Shown here: piece by piece, positions 57,801 to 64,000 of the stretch
How positions within the stretch are numbered: position 1 is the first letter of the stretch
Layout of the letters: each line of letters begins with the position of its first letter
Assembly: GCA_000376725.2 (NCBI GenBank)
Contig: KZ308603.1
Span: 648,021-712,020 of the forward strand
Length of the DNA stretch: 64,000 nt
From: Ladona fulva
Lineage: Eukaryota; Arthropoda; Insecta; Odonata; Libellulidae
Direction: 5' to 3'
The notes under the pieces: generated by a model
The model's database searches: none
Seen by the model: the letters and a program-made list of their open reading frames with translations, nothing else
Told to the model about the DNA's origin: nothing
Position numbers and translations under genes: made by a program

Positions 57801-58076
57801 GAGTAACACTAAGTAACATGTGCTTAACCCAATAACGGCCAAAGTTATATATATAAAAAAAATTACAGTTTATTTTAATTTGTAATATTGAATTGACGTG
57901 TTCTAGATGGTATAATTTTTTTAAACTAGGGAAAAAAGTATTTTCCTTTGCAAATAAAAAGGGAAAGATGTTTAATTGATATTATTCTTGCGAGAGATAT
58001 CGATAAAAATAAAACACTCAGCCAATTTTGATTGTGTGATGAAAAATATACCTTCCGGGAGACTCACGGAACAGAA
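54897..58076. other. Unrecognised DNA; purine-rich block 56890-57240
   Basis: Positions 54897-55640 are AT-rich with TTATTATTG-type tracts near 55580-55625 and could hold another LINE 3' UTR. A (TTTAG)n tract lies at 56417-56439. Positions 56890-57240 are strongly purine-rich on the plus strand, and the minus strand is open for ~100 codons in two frames, explained by composition. Confidence 0.35.
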
Positions 58077-58228
58077 AATTCGACAAATTTAAAATTTATT
58101 GCGCAGAAATGATGATTGTTAATGATGATATTTCTGCATTAAAATTTAAAACAAGACTTAGAATACACCATAAAGAGAAGAAAATCTAAAATTGACGTCT
58201 CTAACATAACCATTTCAAATTCGATAAC
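58077..58228 (+). repeat. Dispersed repeat D, copy 2
   Basis: Diverged match to 3261-3412 (AATTCGACAAATTTAAAA, TTCTGCATTAAAA, CTCTAACATAACCATTTCA). The reverse strand is open across it (121 codons, 58139-58504). Part of that translation (MVMLETSILDFLLFMVYS) resembles the same frame of copy 1, but this may simply reflect DNA similarity. Confidence 0.6.
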
Positions 58229-59354
58229 GTTGCGTTTCCACAGCTTGGGTCCGAAACGGGCTAAGAAATGCTTTGGGCGAAAAAAAGTTACCGCACAGGT
58301 CCGTACGTTTCCGTTAAGTTTCCATTCTATTTCTAGTTTAAGGAATGCAGAATCATTCGGAATACGATCGGAAAGGTCAAGAAGTACACAAATAGAGAGA
58401 AACAGAGAAGACACTTTAAGGGAAGGCATCAATTTCTTACGACGTTGCTCACGCAAACTTTGTTGACTGGAACCTTCGAGAACTATACTCCACGAAAGAG
58501 TCACTTTGATGTTAAGGGAAATGGGTGCTTTTCGGAGGATTCATGAGAGTTGTTTTCTCATAAAATTACATAGAATGCTCATAATAAACATCGTTACGAA
58601 AAGGAGAAGACGGACAAGTTCTCATAAGAACCAGCCGATGTATACGCCGCCATCCAATCACGTCAAGCGTTTTTGGGATCTTGTCAACTTTAAAAGACAA
58701 ACGTTACTTCTTTTAAGTTTTTAAGGGGTACGGTGGAGGCTCAATATGACACTGGGGGTCTACGATTAAAGTCTTAAAGAATAACAGCATATCTAAATTC
58801 CTACAAATGGAGAATATAATGATGCCTAATAATCTCCATGGTTTCTTTTTAGTGAAGATTTGTTCAAAATAGATCTTGTGAATTCTTTAATCCTCCACAT
58901 TTACGTTAGTGCAGTATTTCAGGACTAAAAGCAGTGGCGGAATATATTAACAGGCAACCGATATTTTTATATAATTAGTTGAAGAATCAAGCTGTTTCCA
59001 ATTTTAGTTTTATGACCGCCTCTGCTACTTTTATTGGAGCTACGGCCAAAAATAACATTCATTAAAACTTTCACTTTATATTATAATTATGAAACATGTA
59101 ATTAACTCTGAAACAATTAAAATGAAATTTATTTCCCTAAAGAGTATATCAAAGTAATTATCGAAGGGTCATTAGACGAAATTATGTATCTCGGTGATTT
59201 TGTTTGGGTGAATGATTCGTTGTCTGAAATTAAAAAAGTAAAGTATCCAAGGATAGATAAGGATGAGCTGCCGTAGCATAAATGTATTATTTCTGTAAAC
59301 TCTGTTGTTATCTTAGCCAATGTATGAAAAAATTTAGAAGTATCTAAGTAAAGA
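58229..59354. other. No recognised gene
   Basis: Positions 58229-58500 are less AT-rich and continue the open minus frame from repeat D. Their nature is unknown. The rest is AT-rich unique DNA. Confidence 0.3.
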
Positions 59355-59407
59355 AGAAATAAAATTCACATTATATCCTAAATATATAAATTGTGAATTT
59401 TATTTCT
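59355..59407. repeat. Perfect 16-bp inverted repeat
   Basis: AGAAATAAAATTCACA (59355-59370) is perfectly inverted at 59392-59407 around a 21-base AT-rich loop. It is a small hairpin and could be a short MITE relic. Confidence 0.7.
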
Positions 59408-59543
59408 ACCTTTTCCAGTTGTTTTTAGTACTAAATTACTGAAATGATCCCGTTCCATTTGCTCCAGTCGACTGAAGATCAGTAGGATACTATTGTTTTA
59501 TCTGCATATGGCTTTGCTTTTCGACAATACTTTTTAAGATATT
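59408..59543. other. No recognised feature
   Basis: Short AT-rich spacer. Confidence 0.3.
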
Positions 59544-59648
59544 AAGTTAATTAATTAGTTAATTAATTAAGACCTTATCAATTAATTAATAATTAGTTAA
59601 GTAACTAATAAGTTAGTAGATTAATTATTAATTAGTTAGTTAATTAAG
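59544..59648. repeat. TTAAT/TTAG simple repeat
   Basis: Imperfect repeats of TTAATTAATTAG with interruptions. Low-complexity sequence. Confidence 0.8.
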
Positions 59649-62600
59649 ATCTGTAGGTTACATGAAACAGAAAGTAAGTTTGTAAACGTGCTTTATTCGA
59701 AACATAATTTCAAATATTTTTTACCGAGAATAAAGCTGTACAACTGCCATACTCTCGAATTCTGGATATTAAATATCTAAAAACGTTTTCGTTATCTCCG
59801 TATAACGAAAACATATATGCAGCACTATTTAATCTATATATTGCTCTACGTATGATAAAACAATGTCTCAGAGTAAACGGAGAATACCATGTTCAATAGG
59901 ATTGTTGGGTAAGTTGTAAGGAAAGAAAAGTGGAGCTTTTCTGTTCCCTGTGGGACACTCTTGATGATGGAAATTTGTTTTCGAAATACTTACAAAGTAA
60001 TTCCTGGAAATTAGTAATCCGGAGTTTCATCCACCGACATATGGCTTAAGGAGTGTTTTTAAATCTCTAATAAAGGTAAAGCCGTTTCGAGCCGAGAATA
60101 TTATATGGAAAGGAAGGTCACTTGAATAAATTTAGGCCTATAAGAATATACTCTTTAATTACCTAAAACAGAGGCTCACTGTAAAAAATATATAGATAGA
60201 AAGTCGGAAAAATCTCAAATAAGTTGGTATAAAAGTAAGATTAAAAAATTCATCGAAGATTACTGCGTATAATTAATTGTATTAAAGTATACGTTATAAA
60301 ATAACAAAGAAACCTTAAATGATCTTAAAATCATAGATTAGACATCTTTCTTTCCGTATTACAACACGATAACCTACTTTGATAACAAAGGAATCCTTTT
60401 ATCCTAAGATAAAGACAATTGTTAGCTAAATAGGAATTTTTCTGCCAGTCTTCTAATCTACTTCGGTATCCCTTCAATTACCACAGAATGGCTCGATTCT
60501 GGGATTGCATCCTCCTCCGAGAGAAAGACGCCGCACGGATGTTTTCCCTTCCGGAAAAATCAGGGATTCCTTCTGGATCGGGGGCATGATAACTTCGCAT
60601 CTGAGCAGTTATACGATAAGAGTAACAAGGTTCAGGGGCCAACGTACAGACCGCTCCTCGGCTCCTTTCCGCGAATTCCCATGCCCTGACGTACTGCATC
60701 CGTTCCTCAAGAAATCGAGCGCTTCGATACGTAGCGCGCTTGTGGAAATGGTTCGTAGGTGGACGTCGAAGAAAGGAAAGGGCGTTCATTATTCAAATGA
60801 GGGAATGCGGTTTCCATTCGGAGGAATGCAATGGGAACTGATAAGGGAGCACTTTTCATAAATTTGCCTCTCAACGCCGGAATTGTAGCAGTAAATTCTT
60901 CTTTCTTTCAAGAGTAGAGAGGGTTTAGAGGAACAAGGGAGGGCCGTTGCGAGGATCGTAAATGAAACGCGCTACTCGGGAGCATCTGTCATCGAATTGT
61001 TCCACTTTGCTCCTAATAAGAACTGTGTTGCGTTTCAACACAACGGACACTTAACACTTCTAATGCACAAGGAAAGAGGTAAGGAAGATATTGCACGGGA
61101 AGTCGCGCGACTAGGAATTATTCCCGAGAAACATGTTTGTGATTTTTTATCTTTTACAAGATGTCGTGAAACGCAAACTATAATCTAGTACATCTCATTC
61201 ATGTAAATTGGAAACTAAAAAGAGGAGATAAGTATTTCCACAAAGTACATTATTTGTTTTATTCAACGTAAGAAGAACTTCTACACCGCTTATATCCTAG
61301 TATGATTTTCTTCGTCTACGCTTCCAAATTAACCCCTTAATTCGATACTATGATTGCCAACGTTGAACCCGGATTCAGTTCCGTTTCAGGGAATGGAGTT
61401 TTCCGATCCTTAGTTTCCTCGATATGTTTTGACTCCGAATTCAAAGGAGCCCCATCATTTGAGAATCCACATCATTGGGGAAGGAACCAAAAATCCTTTT
61501 ACCAGACGCATGCATCCCATTAGCACGGATACAAATTCATTACCAGCTCTCAAAATAAGGCAATCAAATGAGAAGTTGGACAAAAATCTTTTGATTTTGA
61601 AAAAAATAACTCTAAATTTAATTATCGAGTTAACATCATTCGAAAAATTTCAATGCTAAGCATCGTCATCTTAACTAAGTTTTGCTTTACATCAGATTGA
61701 GATTTCTTCAAAAGACTTTAGCAGAGAAAGAGAAATATCTTCCCATTCTCAATTAGTGACTTAGTGAACGCACCGAGACGACAACACTATAAATCGACAA
61801 AAATTTGTAAGAAATTAAAAGTTTGTACATCAAATTTTTTATCTAAATAAAATACTGAAATTATAAATTAAGTATCTAAATATCCATGAAAGGAAAATAA
61901 CGCAGAATTTCATTTCAGGAGTGATTTTATTCTTCGAATGAATTACTTTAAGTCGACCCAAGTATTTCCGGTAATGCAACTGCATTTCAGTACTCAGGTA
62001 GTTGAATACGATACTTTTGTGACGAGTGGAGTGAAATGAAGAAATAATTTCGATTAATTCATAAATGACGGACACACTAAGAATGTCAATTTAATTCAGT
62101 ACGCCCATATACTAAATCGCCCTCACTATCATTCGAAATACACGGACCTTAGGTGATTTTCACTTTCAATTTCTACATCCGAGAAAAAAGGGGGAAAAAT
62201 CTAACCTATAAAACAACAAAGTATCAAATATTACCTCTCTGACAAACCAACAGTGTTATTAAGCCGTGGCATCCCGAATCCGCTTCGGAAAAGGCATTCA
62301 AGGGTTCGAATAAGATTACTTTTGCTTTTCTTACTCCGAAATATGTGCGATAACGGGCCGTGAGATGGAAATTTTCATTCGTTACCACGACGCCGAGAAG
62401 TCAAAACTTTGCAATTCAGAATAGTTCTGTGCCGTGAGAACGGGATAACCGGTGGAATTCAGAATCCTAAGTGTTAATGTAGTACTCAGAATTCTAAATT
62501 AAATTAACGTGCCGAGGGGCAGTATCTCGCTGGAGTTTCGTATCATGATATCCCCGCTAGATACCATTGCTCTCTGAGATCGAGGTGGGATAACGGAGCG

Positions 62601-63193
62601 TTGTTTAGGATCAAAACAACAAGAGCAACTCTTCATTTACGACCTCCATTAATTGAATCCTAGGCGAATGCAAACTGAATTATTGTTATGTTTTAAGATA
62701 TAAAAGACGATAGTGACTCTTAACTTGTTTGCTTTTTGTACTGGATGGGATTTTCTTAAACATTTTTAACATTTAAAAACTTTTACACCTGTTACTCAAA
62801 ATAGTCATAATTTGAAGACTTCTCAGTCTAGTTAAATACTTTTCAATTTAGACAAATATTGCAAAAAGAAAAACTCAAGAGTAGGTAATCTATAAGAATG
62901 CGAGAATGAAATGCTATGGGAGTGTTGGGGATTTAATTTTCCATATTAAGTTTATGTTTCCTTGTTAAAGCTCAGTTGGAAATCCAATGCCAGTTATTAA
63001 GCTTAGCTTTCTAACAGGATCCTCAACAATTTAGGTTGACGGTGTTAGAGATTGCCCTGCGCTGATTTCCTATGCATAAATGAATTCTCCGCTCCAATTC
63101 CACAAGACCAGACACAAATATGGCTTTTTGAAAAATGTCTAAGTGGAGTACCCATTAAAGCTAGGAATCTTCTTAGTAAACAGATATAAGCAT
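59649..63193. other. Unrecognised DNA; GC-richer block 60480-60980
   Basis: AT-rich unique DNA with one GC-richer block at 60480-60980. That block is open on both strands for 103-118 codons without domain. No repeats of this window were found. Confidence 0.35.
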
Positions 63194-63434
63194 TAGGCCT
63201 GGTATTATCATGTGTACTTGAATTAGACTTTAACTTAAGTCATATTTAGGGTCAGGTATTATATTATTTTGTTAGGATTTAAGTGAGGATTACCGTTTAT
63301 CTCCATGCTAATCTATCGCATAAATAGGAGATGAATATAATATTTATTTTAACTCCAACAAAAAATTATAACACTGGGCCTAAAGTGAACTTAAGTTTAA
63401 GTCCATTTAAGTATATATTAGAGTACCAGGCCCT
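63194..63434. mobile_element. Fold-back MITE family M2, copy b
   Basis: The left arm begins TAGGCCTGGTATTATCATGT and includes GACTTTAACTTAAGT. The right arm is its inverse (ACTTAAGTTTAAGTCC ... GAGTACCAGGCCCT). Similarity between the arms continues inward (GTTATAATTTTTTGTTGGAG versus ATTATATTATTTTGTTAGGA), so nearly the whole ~240 bp is one hairpin. The right arm also matches M2 copy a at 21.1 kb. Confidence 0.75.
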
Positions 63435-63558
63435 AGTATTTAAAAGTGCTTCGACATCTGAGATTATTTCACACATATGAATCCCAGCCGGGAATCGAGC
63501 CCAGGACTACTTTCACCAATGGCGAAAAGGCGAATGCGCTGCAATTGGCTATCCCACA
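63435..63558 (-). mobile_element. tRNA-derived SINE S1, copy e
   Basis: On the minus strand: TGGGATAGCCAATTGCAGCG, CTGGGCTCGATTCCCGG (B box), ATATGTGTGAAATAATCTC, AGATGTCGAAGCAC and a short decayed tail. Its 3' end abuts the right end of fold-back M2 copy b. Confidence 0.7.
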
Positions 63559-63644
63559 ACTCAGTATACAATTATGGCAAATGTTTGATGAAAAAATCGT
63601 CAAAGCTATGTAGTCCTATAGAACATAATCGTAACTTACATAAG

Positions 63645-63818
63645 TTTGTTTTAGGTGAAATATATTTTCCACGTGTTTTTTCATCTTTTAACAATTCTAG
63701 TGAATGAATAAGTACTCTAACCTACTTAGTTTATTACTGGAATTATAAGAAAGATCTTAACTGCCGTCTAAACAATGCCTAAGAGAAACGTGGAAAATAT
63801 ATTTTTACCTAAAACAAA
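63645..63818. repeat. Inverted repeat, 30-bp arms
   Basis: TTTGTTTTAGGTGAAATATA..TTTTCCACGT (63645-63674) is inverted at 63788-63818 with a one-base length difference and one mismatch. It encloses about 113 bases. Shape and size suggest a MITE. No coding capacity. Confidence 0.7.
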
Positions 63819-64000
63819 AATACCCAAAATATCAATTGTAACAATATAATTAGATTGTAATACCTAAGAAAAGTTAATTTGTAACTAACCATATTCATTC
63901 TTTTACGTGAATATAATTGCAACTGGAATTACTGAGGAATTTCGGAAGTGGTCTAAAATAAAAAACTGATTCATGGAATCGAGTCACAATAGTTCACGTT
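63819..64000. other. No recognised feature
   Basis: AT-rich DNA to the window end. Confidence 0.3.

Noticed and set aside
60835..60847. GAACTGATAAGGG, resembling the 3' part of miR-184
   Set aside because: The seed (GGACGGA) is absent and no complementary arm is present upstream.

Overview
This is an AT-rich, repeat-laden stretch of a large eukaryotic nuclear genome. I recognise no intact protein-coding gene, no functional tRNA or rRNA gene and no CRISPR array. An arthropod, probably an insect, is the most likely source. The reasons are the non-LTR retrotransposon tails, the tRNA-derived SINEs with trinucleotide tails, a pogo/Tigger remnant and many short fold-back elements. That is an inference from repeat style, not a species identification. 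The window reads as intergenic DNA or the inside of a very long intron.

Region by region: 1-2337 holds unique sequence and a tandem pair of an unclassified ~400-bp dispersed repeat (called F1 here). From 2339 to 10342 lies one contig-like block, bounded by single N characters, that carries three near-identical copies (A, B, C) of a 0.9-1.9 kb segment. That segment contains an F1 element with a nested 145-bp insertion, which itself holds a small TIR element. Between 10.3 and 15.2 kb are a pogo-like MITE, a double SINE, a LINE tail and a strong hairpin. From 15 to 35 kb the DNA is mostly unrecognised, with one F1 copy, two fold-back MITEs, an RTE-like reverse transcriptase remnant and an inverted pair of SINEs. 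From 35 to 46 kb there are two more fold-backs, SINEs, a LINE 3' end and a deleted pogo/Tigger element that still encodes the transposase C-terminus. From 46 to 64 kb there are a 156-bp duplication abutting a third N, a CR1/Jockey-like LINE 3' end with readable RT C-terminus, further LINE tails, and a cluster of fold-backs and a SINE at the right end.

The clearest observations are these. (1) All three N positions coincide exactly with the edge of a near-identical duplicated segment, so these duplications may be assembly artefacts. (2) At least seven inverted-repeat (hairpin) loci occur in 64 kb, two of them belonging to one family. (3) Four places share one LINE 3' end, and five share one tRNA-derived SINE with a (TAC)n tail. 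(4) Unique GC-richer or strand-asymmetric purine-rich blocks are interspersed; they are open in several frames but not protein-like, and could be regulatory or non-coding exonic DNA. No cooperating gene system is visible. All family names F1, D, S1-S3 and M2 are local labels used only in this annotation.
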